Below are positions 1-7,535 of a stretch of DNA of 27,568 nt, piece by piece. The notes beneath the pieces were generated by a model. The model was given only the letters and a program-made list of their open reading frames with translations, searched no databases and was not told the DNA's origin. The stretch's first letter is position 1, and each line of letters begins with the position of its first letter. The stretch is from Streptosporangiaceae bacterium. Its GTDB lineage: Bacteria > Actinomycetota > Actinomycetes > Streptosporangiales > Streptosporangiaceae. The translations under genes were made by a program, and so were the position numbers. The stretch is taken from NCBI GenBank assembly GCA_030042885.1, contig JASHYW010000237.1, forward strand, positions 1-27,568, written 5' to 3'.

Positions 1-1250
1 CCATGACCGTGGCCGAGATAGACGCGCTGCTGTACCTGCCCGGCCACCCGGCGGAGCAGGTGCGCAGGGCGCTGACGATCCCGGCGCTGTCGGAGGGCTG
101 GCAGGCGTCGTTCCGCGCGCTAGCCAGCCAGCCGGACGGCGGCCAGGGCGCGGGCAACGCCGGGCTGGCCGAAGCGAGCCCGCCGCCCGCCTGGCCGGGG
201 TTCCGCCCGCTGGCGGTGACGGCGATCGAGCCGGAGAGCCAATCGGTGATCTCGCTGCGGCTGGCCGACCCCGCCGGGGCGGCCCTGCCGGCCGCCCGTC
301 CCGGTCAGTTCGTGACCGTCCGGCTGCAGCCGCAGCCGGACCAGCCGCCGCTGCTGCGCAGCTACTCGCTGTCCGGACCGCCGGATGCCGGGTTCTACCG
401 GATCAGCGTGAAGCGCGAGCAGCACGGCGTGGCCAGCCAGTTCGTGCACGACCACGTGCGGCCCGGCGACCAGCTCGCGGTCGCCGCGCCGCGCGGCACC
501 TTTATCCTGCAGCCGGGCCCGGCGCCGGTGCTGCTGGTCAGCGCGGGCGTCGGCGCCACGCCGGTGCTGGCGATGCTGCACGCGCTGGCCGACGCGGGGT
601 CCGGCCGCGAGGTGTGGTGGCTGCATGGCGCGCGCAGCCGGGCCGAGGAACCGTTCGCGGCCGAGGCGAGATCACTGCTGGGCAAGCTGCCGCGGGCGCA
701 CCTGCACGTCTGCTACAGCCGACCGGGAGCTGACGACGTGCTCGGCCGCGACTACCAGTCGGCAGGCCGCCTGTCGGCCGCGGTGCTGGCAGGGCTGGAC
801 CTGCCGCGCGAGGCGGAAGCCTATATCTGCGGGCCAACCGGATTCATGACCGACGTGGCGGCCGCGCTGGCCAAGCTCGGTCTCGGCGGCGGCCAGATCA
901 GGACCGAGATCTTCGGCGCGCGGCCGGCGCTGACGCCCGGCATCGCGGCGGCGGCCGCGGTGCCGCCGCACCAGCCGGCCGGGTCGCCGGGCACCGGCCC
1001 GGAGGTCGCGTTCGCACGCAGCGGCCTGACCGCCCGCTGGGACCAGCGCTACGCCAGCCTGCTGGAGCTTGCCGAGGCATGCGACGTGCCCGTGCGCTGG
1101 TCCTGCCGTACCGGTGTGTGCCATACCTGCGAGTCCGGCCTGGTATCAGGGGAGGTCCGCTACCAGCCCGACCCGGTCGACGATCCGGCCGACGGTGACG
1201 TGCTGATCTGCTGCTCGCAGCCGCGCGGCGACGTCGCGCTCGACCTGTGA
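1..1250 (+). CDS. FAD/NAD(P)-binding oxidoreductase with C-terminal 2Fe-2S ferredoxin domain, 5' partial (likely MOSC fusion)
   Basis: The visible 415 codons run from the window edge to TGA at 1248-1250. The first residues (MTVAEIDALLYLPGHP) resemble the linker that follows the MOSC domain in actinobacterial MOSC-reductase fusions, so the true start probably lies outside the window and the Met at position 3 is internal. A ferredoxin-reductase module follows, with RSYSLSGP for flavin binding, VLLVSAGVGATPVLAML for the nucleotide fold and CGPTGFM. The C-terminus is a plant-type 2Fe-2S domain: counting from the Met at 3, Cys368-x4-Cys373-x2-Cys376 and then Cys404. It likely passes electrons from NAD(P)H through flavin and the 2Fe-2S cluster to a partner or to the N-terminal domain. 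The physiological substrate is unknown. The protein appears cytoplasmic, with no membrane segment visible. Confidence 0.88.
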   Translation, partial: MTVAEIDALLYLPGHPAEQVRRALTIPALSEGWQASFRALASQPDGGQGAGNAGLAEASPPPAWPGFRPLAVTAIEPESQSVISLRLADPAGAALPAARPGQFVTVRLQPQPDQPPLLRSYSLSGPPDAGFYRISVKREQHGVASQFVHDHVRPGDQLAVAAPRGTFILQPGPAPVLLVSAGVGATPVLAMLHALADAGSGREVWWLHGARSRAEEPFAAEARSLLGKLPRAHLHVCYSRPGADDVLGRDYQSAGRLSAAVLAGLDLPREAEAYICGPTGFMTDVAAALAKLGLGGGQIRTEIFGARPALTPGIAAAAAVPPHQPAGSPGTGPEVAFARSGLTARWDQRYASLLELAEACDVPVRWSCRTGVCHTCESGLVSGEVRYQPDPVDDPADGDVLICCSQPRGDVALDL

Positions 1251-1280
1251 GAACGTGCGCTGGTAGAGCGTCTCTGTCAC
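1146..1280 (-). other. Possible 44-codon stub with strong ribosome binding site, antisense to the preceding gene's end
   Basis: On the minus strand a strong Shine-Dalgarno sequence (AAGGAGGA, 1287-1294) stands 6 bases before GTG at 1280, opening a frame VTETLYQRTFSQVERD that stops at 1146. Upstream (about 1308-1350) are two TGTAAG-like half sites and an inverted repeat, GAGT-N6-ACTC (1336-1349), which resemble a promoter and operator. Only about ten codons lie outside the opposite-strand reductase gene, so this is more likely the start of a gene whose body was lost than a working small protein. I do not recognise the family. Confidence 0.25.
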
Positions 1281-1772
1281 CGGATCTCCTCCTTCGCCGC
1301 TGCGTCGGCGCCATGATGCTTACATTCTTACAACGGAGTTGAGTCACTCATATCCTCATGGTCTTCGCCGACAGCGATCAACCACGAACTGCCTGCTTTT
1401 GGCCCCGTCTACCCGTTTCCTCGCGGGCGCCGATCCCTGGTGAGTGGCAGCCGGGTCAAGGCTGGCGAAGCCATCGCGCAGGCGGTCAGGGTCGCCCGGC
1501 CCCAGGTGCGGGCGCCGGGAACGCCACAACCCGGCCAGTAGGCTGCGGCGACTCGGGCCCGCCCAGGCCCTGGCCGACGACGTACAAGCGCGGGTCCGCT
1601 CCGCGGCTGAGCGCGCGGGCGAAGGCGCCGCGCATCCAGCTCAGCGGTGGCCAGCACCTGTCCGGCCTCACGCACCCGGACACACCCATTGTGCCTGGTA
1701 TCGGGACAGACCCGGCCCGGAGCCTGAGCTCATCGCTGAGCCGGACCCTGGCTGGGTCTCAAATCACCAAGC
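1281..1772. other. Intergenic stretch, no convincing gene
   Basis: This stretch holds the promoter-like region described for the minus-strand stub and then several short open frames on both strands. None of them shows a recognisable domain, a ribosome binding site and consistent codon bias together. A minus-strand frame around 1490-1690 (RLYVVGQGLGGPESPQP) looks protein-like but I cannot assign it. Confidence 0.4.
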
Positions 1773-2085
1773 GTGACAGCACCTTCCGGGAGCAGGGCGC
1801 CCGACCCGCCGTTATCCACGCCGACTGGAACGTGCCGGGCGGGACTTTGGCGCGCCGGTCTGCAGCGGCATGACCTGAGCGTCCCCGGACGCGAGGTCCG
1901 GCAGCGCGTCGACCTCGGCCCCGACGCGCCCTGCCGTCAAGCACGTCCATCGGGTGAAGCAGGTCATCTACATTCTCGAAGGGTTTGCCGGGTACCAGAT
2001 CGAGGGCCAGCCGTCCCGGACATGCAACGCCGGGCTTGCCTTGACCGTCCCGGTGGGGACGGCCCGTGGGGTAAGGGACGCCTAT
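1773..2085 (+). pseudogene. Cupin-domain protein, 5' part, frameshifted and interrupted by a mobile element
   Basis: From a possible GTG start at 1773 the frame reads LQRHDLSVPGREV and RVDLGPDAP, typical of the first strands of a small single-domain cupin. After PSGE, near 1965, one extra base moves the frame. The next frame continues with QVIYILEGFAGYQIEGQP, the G(X)5HXH-side region followed by the Y.LEG strand, then PVGTARGVRDAY. The sequence stops matching exactly at CTAT (2082-2085), where the mobile element begins. The metal-binding His residues expected before QVIYILEG are not clear because the frameshift lies there. The gene continues at 4801. Small cupins of this type often sit next to hydrolases; an epoxide-hydrolase stub follows at 4959. 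Confidence 0.82.
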
Positions 2086-2109
2086 CAGGGCAGCCGTACT
2101 TCTTGACCT
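2086..2109 (+). repeat. Left terminal inverted repeat of the IS701-like element
   Basis: Begins CAGGGCAGCCGTACTTC and matches the reverse complement of 4777-4800 at 22 of 24 positions. The two mismatches are the outermost base and one base inside. It directly follows CTAT, the duplicated target. Confidence 0.82.
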
Positions 2110-2187
2110 GACCGAGCGGGGATGACCTGGCCTGATCGAGGGGATTGGGCGTAGCAGGCAAGACAGCCGCCTCGTGATCATTAGTTT

Positions 2188-3561
2188 GTGACGACTACTG
2201 ATCTTGAGGCGGCTGCTGCCTCCACTGTAGAAGAGGCCAGGCTGGCCTGCGGGAATCTGGATGAGCTGATGGGGTGCCTGGCGCCGTGTTTCGCCCGGGT
2301 GGAGCCGCGCCGGCAGGCCCGCAAGTACGTCACCGGGCTGATCAGCGACCTGCCGCGCAAGAACTGCTGGGCGCTGGCCGAGCAGGCCGGGGACGCAACC
2401 CCGGACAAGATGCAGCGGCTGCTGGAGCGGGCGGCCTGGTACGCGTCGGACGCGATGCGCGAGATCCGCGCGTTCGTGGAGTCTGGCCTGGGCGACCCGG
2501 CTGGCGCGGTGCTGGTGCTCGATGAGCCGGGGCAGGAGAAGGCCGGCGAGCGCACCGCCGGGGTGAAACGCCAGTACCTGGGGTGCGCGGGCCGGGTTGC
2601 CAACGGCATCAACGTCGTGTTCGCCAGCTACGCGGCCCCGGCCGGGCATGCCATCATCGATGCCCGGTTGTATGTGCCTGAGGACTGGGCCGGTGACAGC
2701 GAGCGGCGTGCCGCCGCGGGCATCCCCGAGGACCTGCAGTTCGCCACCAAGCCGCAGCTGGGCACCGAGATCGTGACCGAGCTCCTCGCCGAGGGGCGCT
2801 GCCCGCCGTGGGTGACCGGCGAGGAGGTCTATGGCCGCGACGCCAGGCTGCGCGCCTTCCTGGAAGACCAGGGCACCGGGTATGTGCTGAAGATCCCCTG
2901 CTCGTTCCGTGCCACGCTGCCCGCCGGGCGGAAGGTGCGCGCCGATCACGCGGCCCGGCTGGTCGCGGCCGCTGCCTGGCAGACCGCTTCGGCGGGGCAC
3001 GGGTCCAAGGGCGAGCGGGACTATGGGTGGGCGTGGCTGGCCACCGCGTCCGCCCGTCACCACCTGCTCGTCCGCCGCAACCTTCGCGACCCCGCCGACC
3101 TGGCGTACTTTCTGTGCCACGTGCCGGCGGGCCGGCCCAGCTCGTTCACCACCTTGGTCAGGGTGGCGGGCCGCCGCTGGCCGGTGGAGGAGGATTTTGC
3201 TCTGGGCAAGAGCTGGTTCGGGCTGGCCGACAGCCAGGTCCGCCGCTACACCGCCATCACCCGGCACCTGGCCCTGGCCATGGCCGCGCTCGCGGTCTGC
3301 GCGGTCACCGCGGCATTAGCCCGCGGGCGCACCAGCGCGCTGGCTCGCCCGCCTGCCTCACCCGATGACCTGCCACCTCAAGATCCCGGGCTGATCCCGC
3401 TCACCGCCGCCGAGATCAAGCGGGTGCTCAACCTGGTCACCCGGACCTGGCAGACCATCGGTCACTACCTGCACTGGTCCTGGTGGCGGCGCCGCCACCA
3501 GGCCAGAGCCCGGTGGTTCCACCAGCGAGCCCGGCTGCGCAGGCCGGCAGCCGATCCATGA
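2188..3561 (+). CDS. IS701-family transposase (DDE_5 superfamily)
   Basis: This 457-residue protein catalyses cut-and-paste transposition of the surrounding element. The first catalytic Asp is Asp112 in VLDEPGQEKAGERTAGVKRQY, the diagnostic LDE.G..K block of IS701. The block that normally reads ADEVYG is GEEVYGRD here (Glu212), so the second catalytic Asp appears replaced by Glu. The third acidic residue is in RRWPVEEDFALGK (Glu334/335), followed by the usual helix VRRYTAITRHLALAMAALA. The GTG start at 2188 is the first codon giving the usual N-terminus; no good ribosome binding site is visible. The TGA stop at 3559-3561 overlaps an internal copy of the element's end. The length is normal for the family. 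Activity is uncertain because of the Asp-to-Glu change. Confidence 0.93.
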   Translation: MTTTDLEAAAASTVEEARLACGNLDELMGCLAPCFARVEPRRQARKYVTGLISDLPRKNCWALAEQAGDATPDKMQRLLERAAWYASDAMREIRAFVESGLGDPAGAVLVLDEPGQEKAGERTAGVKRQYLGCAGRVANGINVVFASYAAPAGHAIIDARLYVPEDWAGDSERRAAAGIPEDLQFATKPQLGTEIVTELLAEGRCPPWVTGEEVYGRDARLRAFLEDQGTGYVLKIPCSFRATLPAGRKVRADHAARLVAAAAWQTASAGHGSKGERDYGWAWLATASARHHLLVRRNLRDPADLAYFLCHVPAGRPSSFTTLVRVAGRRWPVEEDFALGKSWFGLADSQVRRYTAITRHLALAMAALAVCAVTAALARGRTSALARPPASPDDLPPQDPGLIPLTAAEIKRVLNLVTRTWQTIGHYLHWSWWRRRHQARARWFHQRARLRRPAADP

Positions 3562-3563
3562 CC

Positions 3564-3580
3564 AGGTCACTAAGTACGGC
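3564..3580. repeat. Internal copy of the element's inner end sequence
   Basis: AGGTCACTAAGTACGGC matches the right terminal repeat (4777-4793) at 16 of 17 positions, in the same orientation, but the outermost seven bases of the end are not conserved here. It overlaps the transposase stop region. It probably marks the original right end of a 1.5-kb insertion sequence that is no longer the functional end. Confidence 0.65.
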
Positions 3581-3630
3581 GTGAGCTTCAGCTTGACCGG
3601 CGGCCCGTTGCATCCGAGATCCGGCATGAG

Positions 3631-4506
3631 TTACCAGGCGGCGTCATATGGCTGTCCCTCGGGGAACGGCAGCCCGGTGGCGGCGCCTGATGAGATCTCG
3701 ATGCGGTACACGCACCCGGTGGCGAAGGCGAGCAGCGATTCCCCGGCGGGGTCGCGGCAGACCGACCCCCACATGTAGACGACGTTGTGGCGGTCTTCCT
3801 GGTAGCGCAGCTCGAACAGGACGCGGGGCTGGCCGCCGCCGACCCGGACTTCCAGCAGCCGGGTCCATTTCGGGTCGGCCCAGGGGCCGGGCTGCGCGAC
3901 GGTGAGGTACACCGCCTGGCCGTCGGCGCTGATCACCGGGCTGATCGCATCGTAGGGCTGCCCGTCCTGGTCCACGAGCAGCCTGCCCTGGGCGACCCAG
4001 TCGAAGGCAGCAGCGGTCGCGACGTAGACACCTGACACGGCATCGGATCGGGATTCCAGCTGGAAGGCCAGGGCCTGGCCGTCATTGGCCAGTGACAGGT
4101 AACGGACCACGCCAGGCGGGACAGACGCAACCCGGCGCTCACCCGTCACCAGGTCCACCAGCCCCGCCTCGGCGGTTCGCATCGGTGGCCTGATATCCCA
4201 TGCAGCGTAGGCGAGGCAAGTTCCGCCAGGGCTTCCCGCGATGTCCCGGCATTCGGCCGACAGCAGCTCGACGGGCAGGGGCGCAAACCCGGCGACCCGG
4301 CCCGCTGCATCAACCCGCAGCCGGTACCCCCTGGACTGGGAGGTGGGTGAGGCGGTCAGGGTGAACTCGCCGCCGCCGTGGGAGGCCACTTTTCCGAACG
4401 CGGCGCCTGCCAGGGGTTTCACCAGGTCAGTGACCTGGCCGGTGCGGGCGTCGCGTACCGAGGCTCCCTCCGCGGCCCGGCCCGAGTAAGCCGAGACCAG
4501 CGCCAC
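3631..4506 (-). pseudogene. WD40/TolB-like beta-propeller protein, probably 5'-truncated passenger gene
   Basis: The 291-residue frame shows repeated blade-like segments: ASVRDARTGQVTDLV, GLVDLVTGERRVASVP, YLSLANDGQALAFQLES, VISADGQAVYLTV and GESLLAFATGCVYRIE. This is the pattern of actinobacterial WD40/TolB-like proteins of unknown function, whose intact versions often have an N-terminal membrane anchor. The first possible start is GTG at 4506, but protein-like sequence (TTGQPFFVALVSAYSG) continues upstream to an in-frame TGA at 4546-4548, and no anchor is present. The 5' end therefore seems lost, while the 3' end looks complete. It lies inside the mobile element, convergent with the transposase. 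A function for the remaining part is doubtful; it may be captured cargo. Confidence 0.7.
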
Positions 4507-4548
4507 GAAGAACGGCTGCCCGGTCGTGACATACCTCTTTTCAGCTCA

Positions 4549-4776
4549 GCTGCGGGGCAGCACCGACGCGGGCTGGCAGCCGGGGGCAGCAGCTACCTTG
4601 AGCTGCTCCGATTATCCACCGAAAGGGTGTCGCGCGGCACGTGATCAGCCGCTGTCGTCCCGCGCAGACGCAACCCTGCACTGCCCTGTCCCGACAACAC
4701 ACAGTGCAGACCACGGGCACGCAGTCGTATCTGCTCGAAGGCAACAGCACCCTGGCCCAAAGGCTCGATCATTGAT
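4549..4776. other. Non-coding right arm of the mobile element
   Basis: This is about 230 bases between the truncated propeller gene and the right terminal repeat. I see no open frame with recognisable homology, no ribosome binding site and no clear promoter for the passenger gene. Confidence 0.45.
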
Positions 4777-4800
4777 AGGTCACGAAGTACGGCTGCCCTA
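4777..4800 (-). repeat. Right terminal inverted repeat of the IS701-like element
   Basis: AGGTCACGAAGTACGGCTGC and the following bases up to 4800 are the reverse complement of 2086-2109 with two mismatches. CTAT follows directly (4801-4804), the same four bases that precede the left repeat. Confidence 0.82.
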
Positions 4801-4878
4801 CTATAGCGGTGACGAGTCTTTGAATTCGTTACGTAAGCCGTCGAGAAAGGCAAGCCGGTCGTCATGCTGGCCGAGTGA
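4801..4878 (+). pseudogene. Cupin-domain protein, 3' part
   Basis: Directly after the mobile element the cupin frame resumes: YSGDE in the original frame, then after a second frameshift near 4817-4821 EFVT, a TAA codon at 4834-4836 where Tyr or similar is expected, and AVEKGKPVVMLAE followed by TGA at 4876-4878. VEKGKP..LAE is the common C-terminus of these small cupins. The gene thus has an insertion, at least two frameshifts and one nonsense codon, and is certainly non-functional. Confidence 0.8.
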
Positions 4879-4958
4879 GCGCCAGTCCCCCCGGGTACGA
4901 ACACCGTTTGCTCCTTCCCCGCACTGCGGGAGGGTGAGAATCCAGCAAGGAGGGCACC

Positions 4959-5084
4959 ATGACTACCATGGCCAACCTCACTATCCGCCCGTTCGAGATC
5001 CACGTGCCGCACTGCATGGTCACGGCAGGCAAAGTCAGGATCAGGGCCGATGACGCGCCGCTGCAAGCGTCCGGTCGAATCTGA
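4959..5084 (+). pseudogene. Epoxide hydrolase N-terminal stub
   Basis: A good ribosome binding site (AAGGAGG, about 4948-4954) precedes ATG at 4959. The first 17 residues, MTTMANLTIRPFEIHVP, match the start of epoxide hydrolases carrying the EHN domain, where IRPF.IHVP is the hallmark. After that the similarity ends, and the frame closes at about 5084 after 41 codons. The alpha/beta-hydrolase body is absent. The gene lay directly downstream of the cupin and may have shared an operon with it. Its regulatory start is better preserved than its coding body, which suggests a deletion or replacement just after codon 17. Confidence 0.6.
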
Positions 5085-5667
5085 ACTTGCCGTACTCAGG
5101 AAGGACGCTGCCCATCAATACCAAGGTGGGCGCAGCTACTGGATTACCGCTCATGTACAACAGTCTGCCAACAGGCACCGAAATTGCTGACTTCCCCGAT
5201 GTTCTGATCTGGGTAACTATTCCCTGCGGCCTCCAGCGCCGCCCACCATGCAAATCGGCTCGGTGAGCGCGGGTCTGCAGGTTGGTGCCAGCGGCGACCA
5301 TGCTCGGAAAGCTCGCATAAGTATTCGCTCCGGCTCGTCCGAGCAACGTCCGGATCTGCCGCATACAGGGCGCACGGTCGAGCGTGCCGTCGTAGCCGCC
5401 TCGCGACTGGGCGTAGCACCAGGCAAGCCCCGACGGCGCTGGGGCAGGCCGAGGTCGCAGAGGCCGACACCGGAGTTTTTGCATGTACCAGCGCGAGACG
5501 TACACGCTCCCGCCACGGCAATCCCCTGGAAGTGTGCAGACCTGGCTGAGACTGATCTTGGTGGTGCCTGATTCCCCCAGATGGCATGTAAACGCTGTTG
5601 GGCGACGAACCGGTCCGGGTAAGGTTCAGCTTCGAGTCCTTTGATCCCGGCGGCAAGGAGTGACCGA
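5085..5667. other. Degenerate region, unidentified minus-strand remnants
   Basis: No intact gene is visible. Minus-strand frames contain protein-like pieces in different frames, such as LAWCYAQSRGGYDGTLDRAP and TYASFPSMVAAGTNLQT (about 5270-5440) and PDQNIGEVSNFGACWQTVV (about 5150-5210). Together they suggest a frameshifted gene read from right to left, which I cannot assign to a family. The last bases contain the ribosome binding site of the next gene. Confidence 0.35.
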
Positions 5668-7053
5668 GTGGCTGCCAACGATCACCGCACTGGCGCGCGG
5701 CACGAGGCAGAAGCCAGCGCCATCGAGCATTTGTGGCCGCACTCCAACGACCTGGAGTGGGACGAGTACACGGAAAGGGGGCTGCGGGTCTTCGTCTCCG
5801 GGCAGGGCTCCACCCTGACGGACGTGCAGGGGCGGTCCTACCTCGACGGGCTGGCCGGCCTGTTCCTGGTGAACGTCGGGCATGGGCGGGCTGAGATCGG
5901 AGCCGCGATGGCCGAGCAGGCAGGACGTTTGGCCTACACCGCGTCGTCCAACTCGACCAACCCAGCCACCGTGGCGCTTGCCGAGACCATCGCCTCGATC
6001 ACGCCCGGCGATCTCGACCGCGTGTTCTTCTGCTCGGGGGGATCGGAGGCAGTCGAGACCGCGCTGAAGATCGCTAAGCAGGCACAGGTGCTGCGCGGCT
6101 ACCCCAAGCGCTACAAGGTGATCTGCCGACGTGGCTCCTATCACGGCCAGACGTTCGGCGCCATGAGCCTGACCAGCAGTGCCAAGGAACGGTACTTCGG
6201 CCCCTTCATGGCCGGGGTTTCCAAGGTCCCCTCGCCCAACCACTACCGCAACGACTTCGGGCTGGATGGGGAGGCGGGCGACCTGATGTGCGCACGCTAC
6301 GTGGAGCAGGAGATACTCGCCCAAGGCCCAGAGCATGTCGCCGCAGTCATCGGTGAGCCGATCTCGGCCGCCAACGGCACGCACCTGCCCTCACCCGCCT
6401 ACTGGCAGGAGCTGCGCCGGATATGCGACCGGCACGGAGTGCTCCTAATCATGGATGAGGTCATCACCGGCTACGGCCGCACCGGCGCCATGTTCGCAGC
6501 CGAGCATTATGGCGTGGTCCCCGACATCATGACGATGGCTAAGGGGCTATCGAGCGGCTACGCGCCCATCGGTGCGGTGGCCGTGCGCCCCCAGGTGTTC
6601 GAGCTCTTCACCAAGCATGGCAACGCCATCAACCATCTGCTGACCTTTGGCGGACATGCGGTGGCAGCGGCGGCGGCGAGTAAGAACATCGAGATTATCC
6701 TGCGCGAGAATCTCGTCGAACGGTCGGCCGAGATGGGCCGCTACCTTCTGAAGCTGGCCGATGGCCTTCGCCATCACCCCACGGTCGGCGACGTCCGCGG
6801 CGGCAAGGGGCTACTGTGCGCGATCGACCTGGTCCGCAGCAAAGAGACGAAAGAGGCCTGGGGGACCGAACACCCGTTCATCAAGGGCCTCGCCCTCCGC
6901 ACCCAGGAGCGGGGACTGATCACCAGGGTGTGGGACGTCCTGCATCTGGCGCCCCCGCTGGTCATCACGGAGCCGGAGGTGGAGCGCGCGATCGAGATCG
7001 TGGACAGCTGCCTCACCGAGATGGAACACGAGTTCGCCGATGCCATCAGCTGA
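5668..7053 (+). CDS. Class III PLP-dependent aminotransferase
   Basis: A 461-residue fold-type I aminotransferase of the omega-transaminase group, which moves an amino group from an omega-amine or amino acid to a 2-oxo acid such as pyruvate. The PLP-binding lysine is Lys292 in TMAKGLSSGYAPIGAV. Upstream are the phosphate-binding GGSEAVETALKIAKQ, the YHGQTFGAMSLTS segment and IMDEVITGYGRTG with the Asp that holds the pyridine nitrogen. The start is GTG at 5668, seven bases after AAGGAG (5655-5660); the frame is open further upstream but this site fits best. The gene stands alone between degenerate regions, so the substrate cannot be inferred from neighbours. Putrescine, beta-alanine or taurine-type substrates are possible. 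The enzyme appears intact and cytoplasmic. Confidence 0.95.
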   Translation: MAANDHRTGARHEAEASAIEHLWPHSNDLEWDEYTERGLRVFVSGQGSTLTDVQGRSYLDGLAGLFLVNVGHGRAEIGAAMAEQAGRLAYTASSNSTNPATVALAETIASITPGDLDRVFFCSGGSEAVETALKIAKQAQVLRGYPKRYKVICRRGSYHGQTFGAMSLTSSAKERYFGPFMAGVSKVPSPNHYRNDFGLDGEAGDLMCARYVEQEILAQGPEHVAAVIGEPISAANGTHLPSPAYWQELRRICDRHGVLLIMDEVITGYGRTGAMFAAEHYGVVPDIMTMAKGLSSGYAPIGAVAVRPQVFELFTKHGNAINHLLTFGGHAVAAAAASKNIEIILRENLVERSAEMGRYLLKLADGLRHHPTVGDVRGGKGLLCAIDLVRSKETKEAWGTEHPFIKGLALRTQERGLITRVWDVLHLAPPLVITEPEVERAIEIVDSCLTEMEHEFADAIS

Positions 7054-7535
7054 GCCAAGCATGCCCCAGAGCCGCGCTCTGCGCCTCCTAGCCGGTGTGC
7101 GCCATGATGCCTTCGCGTGCCGCTGACGCCAGAACCAGATGTCCTGGGCACCGCCATCTGCGCAAATAGCATCTCCCTCAGCCGCGCGGATTCGGCGATC
7201 GATCTGGCCGTACGTCGAGTCCGTGGTCCGATCACGCTCAGTGACTGCAACTGGTCCGCAGCCGGTGCGCAAGTATCCGCCGATCCGGTCGGCCCGGCGC
7301 TCTGTCTTATCGATTTAAGTGCCGGTCCGGATACGGACGTTTCTGTACGGGCTGATGCGGCGGAGACGGCGTCCTGGATAGGGCACCCCTCAAGGAATCT
7401 TCACCGGGCCGGGTATACGGGACGCTCCTACGCGGGCATGGCCTCGCATCTGCAAGAGTCCCGTTGAGCGTTCGGTAACGAACCAGCGACGGTGGCTGGG
7501 GTGTCGAGACACTTTGCGTGTGGATGTGGATACCG
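7054..7535. other. Intergenic stretch with a degenerate repeat copy
   Basis: No gene is supported. Bases 7228-7293 match 14409-14473 in the same orientation. On the minus strand both copies read DQ(L/A)QSLSVIG before diverging, so both may be remnants of one lost protein family. The rest of the stretch shows nothing clear. Confidence 0.4.
7228..7293 (-). repeat. Degenerate dispersed repeat, copy 1
   Basis: Starts CCGATCACGCTCAG, which is identical in copy 2 at 14409-14473. The first 30 bases agree at 27 positions, and weaker similarity continues over the rest with one gap. Differences in the shared part fall partly at third codon positions of a minus-strand reading DQxQSLSVIG, consistent with descent from coding sequence. 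Confidence 0.5.

Larger units (their letters stand above)
2086..4800 (+). mobile_element. IS701-family-like insertion element of 2.7 kb with passenger gene
   Basis: The boundaries come from three independent signs. The ends are inverted repeats matching at 22 of 24 positions (2086-2109 and 4777-4800, core AGGGCAGCCGTACTTC). Both sides carry CTAT as a direct duplication (2082-2085 and 4801-4804). The cupin reading frame broken at the left end resumes at the right end (RDAY, then YSGDE). IS701 elements are known to make 4-bp duplications. Inside are a 457-codon DDE transposase (plus strand) and a convergent beta-propeller gene. A second, internal end-like sequence at 3564-3580 lies over the transposase stop codon, suggesting that a simpler element of about 1.5 kb was extended to a distal end. 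Confidence 0.82.

Noticed and set aside
1759..3267. Open frame of 502 codons on the minus strand
   Set aside because: It covers the transposase and cupin fragments in antisense. The sense strand has clear family motifs and the antisense translation has none.
4913..4935. Hairpin CCCGCA-TGCGGG before the epoxide hydrolase stub
   Set aside because: The arms are separated by only one base, so the real stem is short. Its position between a pseudogene end and a ribosome binding site gives it no clear role.
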